Position numbers and translations under genes: made by a program | In this document: positions 1 through 7,746 of the stretch, one piece after another | Numbering within the stretch: the stretch's first letter is position 1 | Layout: the number at the start of each line of letters is the position of its first letter | Assembly (NCBI GenBank): GCA_023413185.1 | Contig: JAEZQD010000117.1 | Span: 1-21,956, forward strand | Length of the DNA stretch: 21,956 nucleotides | Reading direction: 5' to 3' | From: Bacillota bacterium | GTDB lineage: Bacteria > Bacillota > Clostridia > Oscillospirales > Ruminococcaceae | The notes under the pieces: generated by a model | Database searches by the model: none | The model's input: the letters and a program-made list of their open reading frames with translations, nothing else | Told to the model about the DNA's origin: nothing

Positions 1-1
1 C

Positions 2-601
2 GCGTTTATGGAAGCCGACGGCAAGCCCGCCCGTGCGTTCCCCTGCGAGGGCGACGAGGCGGCAATCCTCGCCGACATTCCGCTGCTCTCCAACAAGCCC
101 ATCATCTACGCCGCAAACCTCTCGGAGCAGGACTTCTCGGGCGGCCTCGATAAAAACCCCCACTACGCCGAGGTATGCCGTATCGCGAATGAGGAAAACG
201 CCGGCGTGCTGCCCATCTGCGCCCAGCTCGAGGCGGAGATATCGGACATGACAAAGGACGAAAAGCAGCTGTTTTTAGAGGAGCTTTCTCTTACCGAGTC
301 GGGGCTTGACCGCTTAATCCGCGAATGCTACGCCCTGCTCGGGCTGATTTCGTACCTGACCGCCGGCAAGCAGGAGGTACGCGCCTGGACGATTACCCGC
401 GGCACCAAGGCACCCCAGGCGGCGGGCAAGATACACACCGACTTCGAGCGCGGCTTCATCCGCGCCGAGATCGTCTCCTTCGACGACCTAACCGCCTGCG
501 GCTCGATGGCTGCGGCAAAGGAGAAGGGTCTGGTGCGCCTTGAAGGCAAGGAATACGTCATGCAGGACGGCGATGTCGTGCTGTTCCGGTTTAATGTGTA
601 A
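2..601 (+). CDS. ychF: Redox-regulated ATPase YchF (Obg-like), 3' part
   Basis: This is the C-terminal 199 residues of YchF/OLA1, a cytoplasmic Obg-family P-loop ATPase that binds ribosomes. The reading frame is open from base 2, so the gene starts upstream; the ATG at base 8 is internal. The part seen holds the end of the G domain (GKPARAF), the coiled-coil segment (LEAEISDM, then LTESGLDRLIRECYALLGL) and the C-terminal TGS domain, with the typical blocks EVRAWTITRGTKAPQAAG, HTDFERGFIRAE and the ending YVMQDGDVVLFRFNV. Family members are about 360 residues, so about 160 are missing; the Walker A region lies outside the window. The gene is followed by its own hairpin terminator. The identification is firm. 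Confidence 0.95.
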   Translation, partial: AFMEADGKPARAFPCEGDEAAILADIPLLSNKPIIYAANLSEQDFSGGLDKNPHYAEVCRIANEENAGVLPICAQLEAEISDMTKDEKQLFLEELSLTESGLDRLIRECYALLGLISYLTAGKQEVRAWTITRGTKAPQAAGKIHTDFERGFIRAEIVSFDDLTACGSMAAAKEKGLVRLEGKEYVMQDGDVVLFRFNV

Positions 602-630
602 AGGTTAACTGGGATAATCAAAATATAGCC

Positions 631-681
631 AAAACCCCGCCCGTACTGCCACAATGGCAGAGAACACGGCGGGGTTTTTAT
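631..681 (+). terminator. Rho-independent terminator of ychF
   Basis: A two-part hairpin starts 30 bases after the ychF stop. The outer arms are CCCCGCC and GGCGGGG, and the inner arms are CTGCC (646-650) and GGCAG (656-660). It is followed directly by TTTTTATT. The outer arms are also flanked by A and T runs that extend the stem. Confidence 0.85.
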
Positions 682-972
682 TGTTGTGTTGTCACACTCT
701 TCTGGTTTACTATATAAATAGCTACTTAGTGTCGGGAACCATTTCCGACCTCAATATCCATGAATAGTGTATTGTTCATACACTTATATTATACTGGTAT
801 AAGTAATTTTTTCAATCATCTGTCTTAATCCTCTTTAATCTGCCACCATTTTCTCTGCGTTTTGTTTTTTGGCTATGTTTTAAAAGTGTTGAAAATATAT
901 AAATTTTTAAGGGAAGCCACTTTTGACTCCCCTCAATTTCTTTTATAAAAAATTACTAGTTAACCGTTTTAT
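682..972. other. AT-rich gap between ychF and the hydrolase gene
   Basis: No gene is seen. The base composition drops sharply to AT-rich directly after the ychF terminator. Two weak hairpins are present. Arms ACTTATA/TATAAGT (782-804) are followed by AATTTTTT. A bulged GGGA...TCCC stem (911-931) is followed on the minus strand by TTAAAAATTT and may terminate the hydrolase gene. Another near-palindrome lies around 729-748 (GTCGGGAA/TTCCGAC, one bulge). None is strong enough to call as a feature of its own. Confidence 0.4.
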
Positions 973-1827
973 TTACAAATCACTTATAAACTTATCTATA
1001 GTCTGTATATATTCTTCTGGTTTTTCTTTTTGCGACCAATGTTTACAGCCTCTCATAATATGAATTTGTCCATTTTGAACTGTTTGTGAAGCTTTTATGG
1101 CATGTTTGACTGGCACCATTGAATCTTTATCACCATTTATAAATAATGCAGGTACAGAAATTTCTTTCAATCTATTAGTGAAATCTGGAATAACATTGAG
1201 CCTTGTAATAGAGCTCCGTTGATAATCTACCATAGATTTTTCAGCACTTGAATCTTGACATACATTATATAAAGTATCAACTAATTCTTTAGTTATTCTT
1301 GATTTATCGCCTATCAAGGAATAACTAATACTCCATTTTACAAGCCACTTATACTTTGCAAACCATTTGTATGATTTTGATGTGAAAGAAGTATTAATGT
1401 ACCAATAATATAATTTATGGAAAGGCATTTTACTAACTAATCCCCAGGAATCTACTGGTACTAGAGCCTTTATTTTATTAGCATTTCTTAAAGCATATCC
1501 AATCGAAATTGCCCCACCCATTGATAGTCCTGACAAAACAAAGTTATCAAGTGTTAATTGTTCAATTACACTTTCCAAACATTCTATATGATTTATATAA
1601 AACATATCCCCAGCCATATTTTCTGGTTTGTCACTTTTCCCATACCCAAGTAAATCAATCGCATATACAATGTACTTATTATTTGGCATGACATCAATTA
1701 CTTCTTGCCATGAAAGCATTGCCGAGTCTATTCCTGCACCATGAATTAAAACAAGTGGTATATTTCCTGTCCCATTTTCATGAATGCAAACATTAAAACC
1801 ATTGTGTTTCAAATAATATTCCTTCAT
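973..1827 (-). CDS. Alpha/beta hydrolase
   Basis: This is a 284-residue soluble alpha/beta-fold hydrolase of unknown substrate. The oxyanion-hole block LVLIHGAG lies near residues 25-32. The nucleophile elbow GLSMGG puts Ser at about 102. The acid lies in NGDKDSMVP (Asp about 235), and the His is in CKHW (about 263). There is no signal peptide. An ATG four codons upstream (1839) is also in frame, but GGAGG at 1833-1837 lies inside that extension, five bases before the ATG at 1827, so 1827 is the better start. The gene sits 58 bases behind a PBECR-like gene on the same strand and is probably co-transcribed with it. Its AT-rich codon use differs from ychF and alr, which suggests transfer. Esterase, lipase or C-C hydrolase activity cannot be separated from sequence alone. 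Confidence 0.88.
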   Translation of the reverse strand: MKEYYLKHNGFNVCIHENGTGNIPLVLIHGAGIDSAMLSWQEVIDVMPNNKYIVYAIDLLGYGKSDKPENMAGDMFYINHIECLESVIEQLTLDNFVLSGLSMGGAISIGYALRNANKIKALVPVDSWGLVSKMPFHKLYYWYINTSFTSKSYKWFAKYKWLVKWSISYSLIGDKSRITKELVDTLYNVCQDSSAEKSMVDYQRSSITRLNVIPDFTNRLKEISVPALFINGDKDSMVPVKHAIKASQTVQNGQIHIMRGCKHWSQKEKPEEYIQTIDKFISDL

Positions 1828-1885
1828 TATTTCCTCCATACGAATTTGGCATATTTATAGCACACCTCTAAATACATACCAATTT

Positions 1886-2206
1886 TCAACATTCATTTAA
1901 AACATAGCCTATTTTTTCTTCTTTAATATCAAAGAGGGACGAAACATAATAATATCCGTTCTTTTCATCCAGTTTGATTCCCAGTAAAAGAGTTTCTCCA
2001 TACCTCTTAACCAGTTCTATGCTGTTGGGTGTGCTGCTGTTTATTCCAATATAGTCCGGCTCTTTTATCATTTGAGGAATTTTGTCCATATAAACCTGAC
2101 AGTGTAGAATATGTAAGCACTGCATATGTATTTTAAGTATTGTATTAAATGCTTTTATGTACTTACCGACACAGGTTAGCTTATTTTTGTCTTCATGCTT
2201 ACACAC
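1886..2206 (-). CDS. PBECR-like nuclease-fold protein, possibly degenerate
   Basis: This 106-residue protein resembles the phage/plasmid-associated PBECR domain (Barnase-EndoU-ColicinE5/D-RelE-like fold). The shared blocks are MDKIPQMIKEPDYIG (40-54), SIELVKRYG (62-70) and LLGIKLDEKNGYYYVSSLFDI (74-94). As I recall the family, it has a His-x4-His stretch with Lys-Arg between the histidines. Here the histidines are at 27 and 32 but the residues between them are MQCL, so activity may be altered or lost. The start is a GTG at 2206, with GGAGG at 2219-2223 about ten bases upstream. A good promoter lies just before it. It is AT-rich like the hydrolase downstream. Such domains occur in mobile-element polyvalent proteins and as toxin-like effectors. 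The family call rests on motif memory, not on a search. Confidence 0.55.
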   Translation of the reverse strand: MCKHEDKNKLTCVGKYIKAFNTILKIHMQCLHILHCQVYMDKIPQMIKEPDYIGINSSTPNSIELVKRYGETLLLGIKLDEKNGYYYVSSLFDIKEEKIGYVLNEC

Positions 2207-2241
2207 TTTATCTGCGCCTCCATAATTCGGCTTGTATTTAC

Positions 2242-2270
2242 ATTATACCTTTATTTTGTTATGCTTACAA
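2242..2270 (-). promoter_or_regulatory. Sigma-A-type promoter for the PBECR-like gene and hydrolase
   Basis: On the minus strand a -35 box TTGTAA (2265-2270) and a perfect -10 box TATAAT (2242-2247) are 17 bases apart. Transcription would start near 2235, about 30 bases before the GTG start at 2206. Box quality and distance make this one of the best promoters in the window. Confidence 0.75.
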
Positions 2271-2382
2271 TTGTTATTTTTTTAGTTGAAAATATATGTG
2301 GTTAACTAATCACCCGCAATAGCTATCTGCGGCAGTCCTTCGGCATCTAAACAGCGCATCTTTACATAAGAGGAGTAACGAA

Positions 2383-3231
2383 ATGATTGCACTAACAAAA
2401 GAGACGTTCAAAGACTTAATCCCAGTCCTTTTGGCGTTGGATATCAACACCATGTTTGCACTGTCTGTTTTGGAGGGCAAGGTAAATGGGACGGTTTATG
2501 CCGATGACGCGGTTTCTCCCCGCGCGTTTTACATTAGGCACCCCTACGGCATGGCATTCCTTTACGATGATAACGGCAGCGCGGACTTTTTCCGTCAGCT
2601 AAAGCCGTATCTGCTCAATACAAACCGTGTCAGAGACAAGTTTGAATGGCTTCAGGGGGTTCCCGCCGCATTATCCCCAAAACTAGACGCGCTTCTCGGC
2701 GACCGCTTAATCAAGGTAAACCCCGATGCGCCTTACCCCGCCCTTTCGCAACAGCAAAGCGGCTGCGTTTTAGAATCCCAACGAATCAACTACCTGTTTT
2801 GCAGGGATAAATACCTCACCTACAAGCAAAGCCGCCCCGCGCATACACATTCGGTGGTCAAAACCTCGCGGGAGGTCTTTTACACGGTAAACGGCAGCGT
2901 GGTACCAAAATACTTCTGGAATAGCTATGACGACTTCAACCAATTCGGCGGCGGGTTTACCCTGCTGCATGAAAACCGCATCCCCGCCTCTACGGCGTTT
3001 GCGTCGTTTGTGCTGGATAACAAGCTTGAAATCGGGATTGAAACGGCAAGGGATTATCATGGCATGGGCTACGGCGCACTCACCTGCTCGGCACTAATTG
3101 ACTTTTGCCTTTCAGAGGGGCTGGAGCCGGTTTGGTCCTGTAATTCTACTAATATTGGCTCCAGAAAGCTTGCCGAAAAATTGGGCTTTGTAGAATACAA
3201 AAGAATCCCCTATTATCGGTTGCCCGTGTAG
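2383..3231 (+). CDS. GNAT family N-acetyltransferase
   Basis: This 282-residue protein has a C-terminal GCN5-related acetyltransferase domain that should use acetyl-CoA. Motif A is RDYHGMGYGALTC (about 223-235), and the motif B region is NSTNIGSRKLAEKLGF (254-269). The N-terminal half has no motif I recognise. Overall length and layout match the Gram-positive GNAT_acetyltran group, which is related to ZmaR-type resistance proteins. The acceptor substrate is unknown. The start is supported by AGGAGT about eight bases before the ATG. It has no partner on its own strand upstream. A hairpin lies between it and the ATPase gene downstream. GC content returns to the window's usual level here, so the AT-rich block ends before this gene. 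Confidence 0.87.
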   Translation: MIALTKETFKDLIPVLLALDINTMFALSVLEGKVNGTVYADDAVSPRAFYIRHPYGMAFLYDDNGSADFFRQLKPYLLNTNRVRDKFEWLQGVPAALSPKLDALLGDRLIKVNPDAPYPALSQQQSGCVLESQRINYLFCRDKYLTYKQSRPAHTHSVVKTSREVFYTVNGSVVPKYFWNSYDDFNQFGGGFTLLHENRIPASTAFASFVLDNKLEIGIETARDYHGMGYGALTCSALIDFCLSEGLEPVWSCNSTNIGSRKLAEKLGFVEYKRIPYYRLPV

Positions 3232-3251
3232 CATACTGGCTGTATCATCCA

Positions 3252-3294
3252 CCGCTGCTTGGTATACGTTCTCGGGGGACGGCATACCAAGCGG
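3252..3294. other. Intergenic hairpin between the GNAT and ATPase genes
   Basis: Perfect nine-base arms GCTTGGTAT (3257-3265) and ATACCAAGC (3284-3292) enclose an 18-base loop. Adjacent CCGC and GG extend the stem with a bulge. Downstream is TTACTGTTTTGTTG, which is T-rich but not a clean run. It could be a weak terminator for the acetyltransferase gene or an attenuator in the leader of the ATPase gene. Confidence 0.5.
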
Positions 3295-3346
3295 CTTACT
3301 GTTTTGTTGCGCCGTGCACGGATTATTAACGGAGAGAGGGTATCCC

Positions 3347-4093
3347 ATGACCGTCAGCGACTTATTTATCCGCTCGGTATGCCTAAAAGAGCCGGACGAG
3401 CAGCTCAAGCACAGCTATGTGTTTTCTTTACCCGCAGTGCGGCAGCTTGCTCTGCAAGGCGGGCTTGCGTTTACAAAGCGCGTCACCTTCTTTGTGGGCG
3501 AAAACGGCACGGGCAAAAGCACCCTGCTCGAAGCAATTGCCGTTGCGTGCGGCTTTAACCCCGAGGGCGGCACCCGCAACTTCGACTTTGCGTCCAAGGA
3601 GACGCACTCGCCGCTGTACAAGGCGCTGTCCGTTACGCGCGGGGTCACCCGCCCAAAGGACGGCTTTTTTCTGCGCGCCGAAAGCTTTTACAACGTCGCC
3701 AGTGAAGTGGACCGCCTAAACGAGATTGCGCCCCTGATAGACTACTACGGCGGGCGTTCGCTGCACGAGCAGTCCCACGGCGAGGGCTTTTTGTCTCTTG
3801 TGCTCAACCGCTTTGGCGAAAACGGACTGTACCTGCTTGACGAGCCGGAGGCTGCGCTCTCGCCCTCAAGCCAGCTTGCGCTGCTTGCGCGCATCTGTGA
3901 CCTTGCAAAAACCTCACAGCTGATTATTGCCACCCACTCGCCCATCCTGCTCGCCTGCCCCGGTGCCGACATCTTTGAACTGACCGAGCACGGGCTTACC
4001 CTTACCCCATACAAGCAGACCGCACATTACGCCCTGACCAAGCAGTTTCTTGATTGCCCCGAGCGCATGCTGCGGCTGTTGCTTGAGGAGTAG
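3347..4093 (+). CDS. AAA/ABC-type ATPase, COG3910-like
   Basis: This is a 248-residue stand-alone ABC-fold ATPase with no membrane or substrate domain. It has Walker A GENGTGKST (51-59), a signature-like segment SHGEGFLSL (about 143-151), Walker B LYLLDEPEAAL (161-171), a D-loop SPSSQ and the switch His in IATHSP (about 197). It matches my picture of the small predicted ATPases of COG3910. Their exact role is not known to me; related RecF/SMC-like ATPases act on DNA or in defence. An in-frame ATG 33 bases upstream exists, but GGAGAGAGGG lies between the two, so the ATG at 3347 is preferred. The gene stands between an acetyltransferase and a lipoprotein gene, with no obvious operon partner. 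Confidence 0.85.
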   Translation: MTVSDLFIRSVCLKEPDEQLKHSYVFSLPAVRQLALQGGLAFTKRVTFFVGENGTGKSTLLEAIAVACGFNPEGGTRNFDFASKETHSPLYKALSVTRGVTRPKDGFFLRAESFYNVASEVDRLNEIAPLIDYYGGRSLHEQSHGEGFLSLVLNRFGENGLYLLDEPEAALSPSSQLALLARICDLAKTSQLIIATHSPILLACPGADIFELTEHGLTLTPYKQTAHYALTKQFLDCPERMLRLLLEE

Positions 4094-4214
4094 ACAATTA
4101 TCCCGCAGCTGTTATATTTCGGGTTTACTGCATAAATTTTAGTGTTTCTATGCACTGATTCATTAGAATACACCTTGTGTTTATCGTCGCGACGCGGCGG
4201 GATGGGAGGCATTC

Positions 4215-5138
4215 ATGAAACACCTGATAATACGAGTTTTACCCGCTGTGCTTTTGGCATTCCTGCTGTTCTCCTGCGCAGACCCGGCCGCCACCGATTA
4301 TTCTAGTGCGTCTCAGGTTGCTTTTGCCCCTCCTGTCTCGCCACAGGGCACAGAGAACGCGGCGACCAACGAACGGTTTGACCGCGCGTTTGAGGAATAC
4401 TGGGTCGTAAATGCAGATATGGATACCCTAATTGCGGAGCTGCCGCCCCAGCTTATGCTGGACGAGCCCACAAGCTACCGCCTAGCCCAAACCATTCTAA
4501 ACATGACATACTTTAGCAATACCGATTGGTCCACAGAGTTTGACCACATCGAAAACGCATATTATATGGATCTTCTGCTTGCCGCACTGTACCGCACGCC
4601 AACTATCTCAATGCCCTTTGAGCAGGACTATAACCAAAATCCGCCATGGACATCCACCCAATACCCCAATCACCATTTACTCGGGCTACTCAATAATGAA
4701 TTTGAGCAAGGACGCAATTTCTTCGATTCGCTGATCTATGAGGAAGACGTAAAAATTACGTTTGAGTTTCTGTTTGGAGCCGAGCGGTTGCAAAACTGGG
4801 ACAGAGTCGGCGGACAAGACGTTTATCCCTATTACTACTATAAGCGCGACGGCGTTTTCGCCTTTTGCAACGGCTTTGGCGGTCCAATGTGGAAATACGC
4901 GCAGATTCTCGGCTACGAAAAGACGGCGGACGGCTACCTTGCCGAGGCAATCTGCATCTGGGCGCTGGATAAGGATATTCCACTTGAGCACAACGACGTC
5001 ATCCTAACTAAGGAAAACTTTATGGAGCAAACAGCGCTTCTGCCCATCATCCGCTACACCTTTATCGAGATGCCTGACGGCAGGCTGGTACTAAACGGGA
5101 TTAAATACCTGCGTGGCACACCGCCTTTGTGGCGATAA
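4215..5138 (+). CDS. Putative lipoprotein of unknown function
   Basis: This 307-residue protein is probably exported and lipid-anchored. A short positive N-terminus (MKHLIIR) leads into a hydrophobic stretch and a lipobox LFSC with Cys at about 21. A small-residue and polar linker follows, then a soluble domain rich in aromatic and acidic residues (YYYYKRD, MWKYAQILGY, PYY). I do not recognise the domain. The start has GGAGG about six bases upstream of the ATG. The 121 bases before it hold a perfect CGTCGCGACG palindrome but no convincing promoter. A small membrane protein gene follows after 56 bases and may share the transcript. Confidence 0.75.
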   Translation: MKHLIIRVLPAVLLAFLLFSCADPAATDYSSASQVAFAPPVSPQGTENAATNERFDRAFEEYWVVNADMDTLIAELPPQLMLDEPTSYRLAQTILNMTYFSNTDWSTEFDHIENAYYMDLLLAALYRTPTISMPFEQDYNQNPPWTSTQYPNHHLLGLLNNEFEQGRNFFDSLIYEEDVKITFEFLFGAERLQNWDRVGGQDVYPYYYYKRDGVFAFCNGFGGPMWKYAQILGYEKTADGYLAEAICIWALDKDIPLEHNDVILTKENFMEQTALLPIIRYTFIEMPDGRLVLNGIKYLRGTPPLWR

Positions 5139-5194
5139 AGCGTTTCTATTTCTGCCTACCGCCATTAATCAGCCCTTTTGAAAGGATGTTACAT

Positions 5195-5380
5195 ATGAAA
5201 AAGAGCGCATTCGGTATGATGTTGTTCCTTACCGGCGCAGTCGGTTTTCTTGCGATTATCTTAGTGGTACCCGTTTTCGGGTTACTGTACGAGCACTACG
5301 CCCTCCCCTTAACGGTGTTTGTCTTACTCTGGTTATCCGGTTTTATCATCTGCATATATGAAAGCTACGGAAAAAAGTAA
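5195..5380 (+). CDS. Small two-helix membrane protein
   Basis: This 61-residue protein begins MKKSAFGMM and has two hydrophobic segments, roughly residues 5-27 (MMLFLTGAVGFLAIILVVPVF) and 35-54 (LPLTVFVLLWLSGFIICIY). It ends in a charged ESYGKK tail. The frame is open from 5129, but AAAGGATG lies just before the ATG at 5195 and the upstream part overlaps the preceding lipoprotein gene, so 5195 is the likely start. The function is not recognised. It could work with the lipoprotein encoded upstream, but nothing shows this. Confidence 0.65.
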   Translation: MKKSAFGMMLFLTGAVGFLAIILVVPVFGLLYEHYALPLTVFVLLWLSGFIICIYESYGKK

Positions 5381-5649
5381 TGCACTCCATCTCTACTGTA
5401 CTGTTTACGGCAGCCGTGCCCGCGCCTTTTTTGGGTAGCATGAAGCATTCACCGGTGCCCGTCAGTACCAAAGCGGCGCCATCCTTGCCAGGAACAGCGT
5501 CGCTTTCTCCATTTGGCAACGCGACGGGGTACCCCGCGCTTTATCCCTTGCTAGCGTTCACTCGTTTTGTTCGAACAGTATAGTATTAAGTAAATTTGAT
5601 TTATAGGCGCCGCCCTCGTTCCCCAAACACAATAGTCAGTTATTCTCTC
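5381..5649. other. Gap with no supported gene
   Basis: There is no convincing coding region or clear terminator. An ATG at 5380 overlaps the preceding TAA (TAATG) and opens a 67-codon frame. Its product is Pro/Ser/Thr-rich without domain or membrane segments, so it is not called. The stretch may be an eroded gene remnant. Confidence 0.4.
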
Positions 5650-5677
5650 TTGCATGCAGTTCTATGAGTGCTATAAT
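5650..5677 (+). promoter_or_regulatory. Promoter upstream of the small membrane protein and alr
   Basis: A -35 box TTGCAT (5650-5655) and a perfect -10 box TATAAT (5672-5677) are 16 bases apart. Transcription would start near 5684, about 50 bases before the ATG at 5735. The alr gene follows that small gene by 47 bases with no terminator between, so it may share this promoter. Confidence 0.65.
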
Positions 5678-5734
5678 TAAGAGTAGCATATTAAGACGCA
5701 AGGAAACGCGTTTACCGAAAGGCGGGCTGCTTAT

Positions 5735-5932
5735 ATGAAGCAAGACCGAGATAATAGAAAATCCCCCACGCATAAGCGAGTGGGTAAACTGCTGCTCATT
5801 GTTGGCTGTTGTATTATGGCCGCGGGGCTTATCCTGCTTGCCGCGGCACCCATGCCCGCCGCCGTAATCACCCTGCTTGTCTCGGTGGCGGTTAACACGG
5901 CGGGGGCATATCTGCTTCTCGTACACAAATAA
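5735..5932 (+). CDS. Small two-helix membrane protein
   Basis: This 65-residue protein has a basic, polar N-terminus (MKQDRDNRKSPTHKRVGK) followed by two hydrophobic segments: about 19-38 (LLLIVGCCIMAAGLILLAAA) and 41-62 (PAAVITLLVSVAVNTAGAYLLL). The layout suggests an N-in, C-in hairpin in the membrane under the positive-inside rule. The ribosome site is a modest AAAGGCGG about nine bases upstream of the ATG. A promoter lies 58-85 bases upstream and alr follows closely. The function is not recognised. Confidence 0.6.
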   Translation: MKQDRDNRKSPTHKRVGKLLLIVGCCIMAAGLILLAAAPMPAAVITLLVSVAVNTAGAYLLLVHK

Positions 5933-5979
5933 GGTGGGGTTACCCCATGTCTTTGACAAAATCAGGAGGCTTTTTTGTG

Positions 5980-7206
5980 ATGCAAAACATCTGTGATATC
6001 AGCGCAAGCGGCATGCAGGACTCGTACGGCTATCTGCGGCGGTCGTGGGCGGCGGTAAACCTAAACGCCCTTGACCACAACGTCGCGGAGATTCGCCGAC
6101 GAATTCCCAGAAGCTGCGCACTGATGGGCGTTGTAAAGGCGGATGCCTACGGGCACGGCGATATTATGATTGCGCGCCGTCTTGTGCAAAACGGTGCCGC
6201 ATGGCTCGGCGTGTCCAACATCGACGAGGCGATGGTGCTGCGCCGCAAGGGTATCGGGCAGGAGACGGGCATCTTGATCTTTGGCGACACCCCCGTACAC
6301 TACGTGCCCGACCTGGCTCACTGGGGCATTACGCAGACCGTTTACAGCCCCGACTACGCCGCCGCCCTCTCGCGCGAGGCGGTTCGGCAGGGCGTTACGG
6401 TGGATGTGCACCTGAAGGTGGATACCGGCATGGCGCGCATCGGGTTTGTGTGCCTTGGCGACCGGCTTGAGACCGCCGACGAGGTTGCTGCCGCCGCTGT
6501 ACTACCGGGGCTGAGTGCCACCGGCATCTTTACCCACTTCTCGTGCGCCGACGACCCCGACCCCGAGGCGGTTGCCTATACCAAGGCGCAGCTTGCCCGC
6601 TTTACTGCGCTGTGCCAAACCCTAACCGCGCGGGGGGTACGCTTTCGGTGGCGGCACTGCTGCAACAGCGCAGGCATACTAAGCTACCCCGAGGCGCATC
6701 TGGATATGGTGCGCGCCGGCATTATTCTGTACGGGCTTGCCCCCAGCCCTTCGCTGCGGGGGGAGGGCGTGTTCATCCCCATTCTGGAGCTGAAAACCGT
6801 CATTTCCCAGGTAAAGACGGTTCCCTCCGGGCAGGATATCAGCTACGGGCGCATCTTTCGCACCGACGGGCAGCGCACCATTGCGTCGGTGTGCATCGGC
6901 TATGCCGACGGCTACCTGCGCGGCTTTTCGGGTAAGGCGAGGATGCTCATAAACGGCATCCCTGTGCCGGTGGTGGGCAGGGTGTGCATGGATCAGCTGA
7001 TGCTCGACGTCACTGATATCCCCGATGTGAAGCCCGGTGACGCAGTTACGGTGTTCGGCGCCGAGGGTGTAACGGCGGATGACCTCGCCTCGCTGGTAGA
7101 CACAGTCGGCTATGAGCTTGTATGCCTTATCTCCCGCCGCGTACCCCACGTATACCTTGAAAACGGTGAGGAGATCGCCATTGCCGACTACATCCGCTCG
7201 AAGTAG
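5980..7206 (+). CDS. alr: Alanine racemase
   Basis: Alanine racemase interconverts L- and D-alanine with pyridoxal phosphate and supplies D-Ala for peptidoglycan. It acts in the cytoplasm. The PLP lysine lies in GVVKADAYGHG (Lys about 53), and the second catalytic base is the Tyr of CIGYADGYLRG (about 308). Other family blocks are DTGMARIGF, FTHFSCADD, NSAGIL, RAGIILYG and GRVCMDQLMLDV. The length of 408 residues is slightly above the usual 370-390 because of a short N-terminal extension. The frame is open from 5947, but AGGAGG at 5964-5969 fixes the start at the ATG at 5980 or the GTG directly before it (5977). The gene follows a small membrane protein gene and ends before a strong terminator at 7377-7420. 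In spore formers a second, spore-coat Alr copy can exist; this one cannot be assigned to either role. Confidence 0.96.
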   Translation: MQNICDISASGMQDSYGYLRRSWAAVNLNALDHNVAEIRRRIPRSCALMGVVKADAYGHGDIMIARRLVQNGAAWLGVSNIDEAMVLRRKGIGQETGILIFGDTPVHYVPDLAHWGITQTVYSPDYAAALSREAVRQGVTVDVHLKVDTGMARIGFVCLGDRLETADEVAAAAVLPGLSATGIFTHFSCADDPDPEAVAYTKAQLARFTALCQTLTARGVRFRWRHCCNSAGILSYPEAHLDMVRAGIILYGLAPSPSLRGEGVFIPILELKTVISQVKTVPSGQDISYGRIFRTDGQRTIASVCIGYADGYLRGFSGKARMLINGIPVPVVGRVCMDQLMLDVTDIPDVKPGDAVTVFGAEGVTADDLASLVDTVGYELVCLISRRVPHVYLENGEEIAIADYIRSK

Positions 7207-7283
7207 CGCACCGTTTATACTTTCGCGCTTTCTCCTAATACCACCCTGATATTTTCTGCGTTTTAAACGATTGTTAACAGCTA

Positions 7284-7316
7284 TTTCACAACAATTCCGT
7301 GAAAACGCTGTATACT
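7284..7316 (+). promoter_or_regulatory. Possible promoter with operator-like inverted repeat
   Basis: A -10-like TATACT lies at 7311-7316. Upstream, where a -35 box should be, stands the inverted repeat TTTCAC (7284-7289), nine bases, GTGAAA (7299-7304). No good -35 hexamer is at 16-18 bases; TTCACA is at 20. This could be an activator- or repressor-controlled promoter for the short transcript proposed at 7321-7420, but it may also be chance. Confidence 0.35.
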
Positions 7317-7320
7317 TTAA

Positions 7321-7420
7321 TTGTACCGGAACACCCGGTACAACGAATTACTCTCCTCCTCATATACATTCCTTAAAATGCGCAGGACCGTGAATCCCCT
7401 CACGGTCCTGCGCATTTTTT
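7321..7420 (+). ncRNA. Candidate small RNA with exposed anti-Shine-Dalgarno tract
   Basis: The stretch between alr and the DUF503 gene has the layout of a trans-acting small RNA. The first hairpin has nine-base arms TTGTACCGG (7321-7329) and CCGGTACAA (7335-7343) around a five-base loop. A linker predicted to be unpaired contains CTCTCCTCCTC (7351-7361), which is complementary to the GGAGG ribosome sites used by this genome. A 17-bp terminator hairpin (7377 on) with loop ATCCCC and a T run closes it. Firmicute small RNAs often target ribosome sites with C-rich loops. It could equally be the structured 3' UTR of alr; the promoter is weak. Confidence 0.4.
7377..7420. terminator. Strong bidirectional terminator
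   Basis: Near-perfect 17-base arms, AATGCGCAGGACCGTGA and its complement, enclose the short loop ATCCCC. TTTTTTAT follows on the plus strand and a shorter T run on the minus strand. It ends the alr side and also the converging DUF503 gene. Confidence 0.92.
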
Positions 7421-7464
7421 ATAGACATTAATTATTACGGATATACTGAGTGACATTGCATAGT

Positions 7465-7746
7465 TTACCGCATCTCCCGCTTGGTCAGGGTGATTTCGGC
7501 ATCGGTGCTCTGCTGAATAAACCCGATCATCTGCTCCTCTAAGCCATCCGCCTCGGCGTTACCGGTACACAGGGCGGCAAGCTCTATTATGGCGGTCTTG
7601 TGGGTGTCCTGCTCATCCGCTTCCCGTACCGAGGCATTAAAGCGGTTTTTCAGCCGCGCGGTAAGGCTTTTTACAATCATTCGCTTTTCTTTGAGCGACT
7701 GCACCCACGGTGCATACAGCTTAACGGTCAGAACAACTACCTGCAA
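7465..7746 (-). CDS. DUF503 family protein (YlxP-like)
   Basis: This 93-residue cytoplasmic protein matches the DUF503/YlxP family. The conserved LKEKRMIVKSLTARLKNRFNASV block lies at about residues 18-40, preceded by the VLTVKLYAP strand, and the C-terminus has the expected ITLTKREMR. In many Firmicutes the family member (ylxP) sits in the nusA-infB-rbfA cluster; here it stands alone. Its biochemical role is not established as far as I know. The start is TTG at 7746, supported by a purine-rich GGGGGAG about seven bases upstream; no ATG is better placed. It converges with alr and shares the terminator at 7377-7420. Confidence 0.87.
   Translation of the reverse strand: MQVVVLTVKLYAPWVQSLKEKRMIVKSLTARLKNRFNASVREADEQDTHKTAIIELAALCTGNAEADGLEEQMIGFIQQSTDAEITLTKREMR

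Noticed and set aside
5380..5583. 67-codon frame whose ATG overlaps the previous stop (TAATG)
   Set aside because: The product is Pro/Ser/Thr-rich with no domain or membrane segment and no ribosome site of its own beyond possible coupling.
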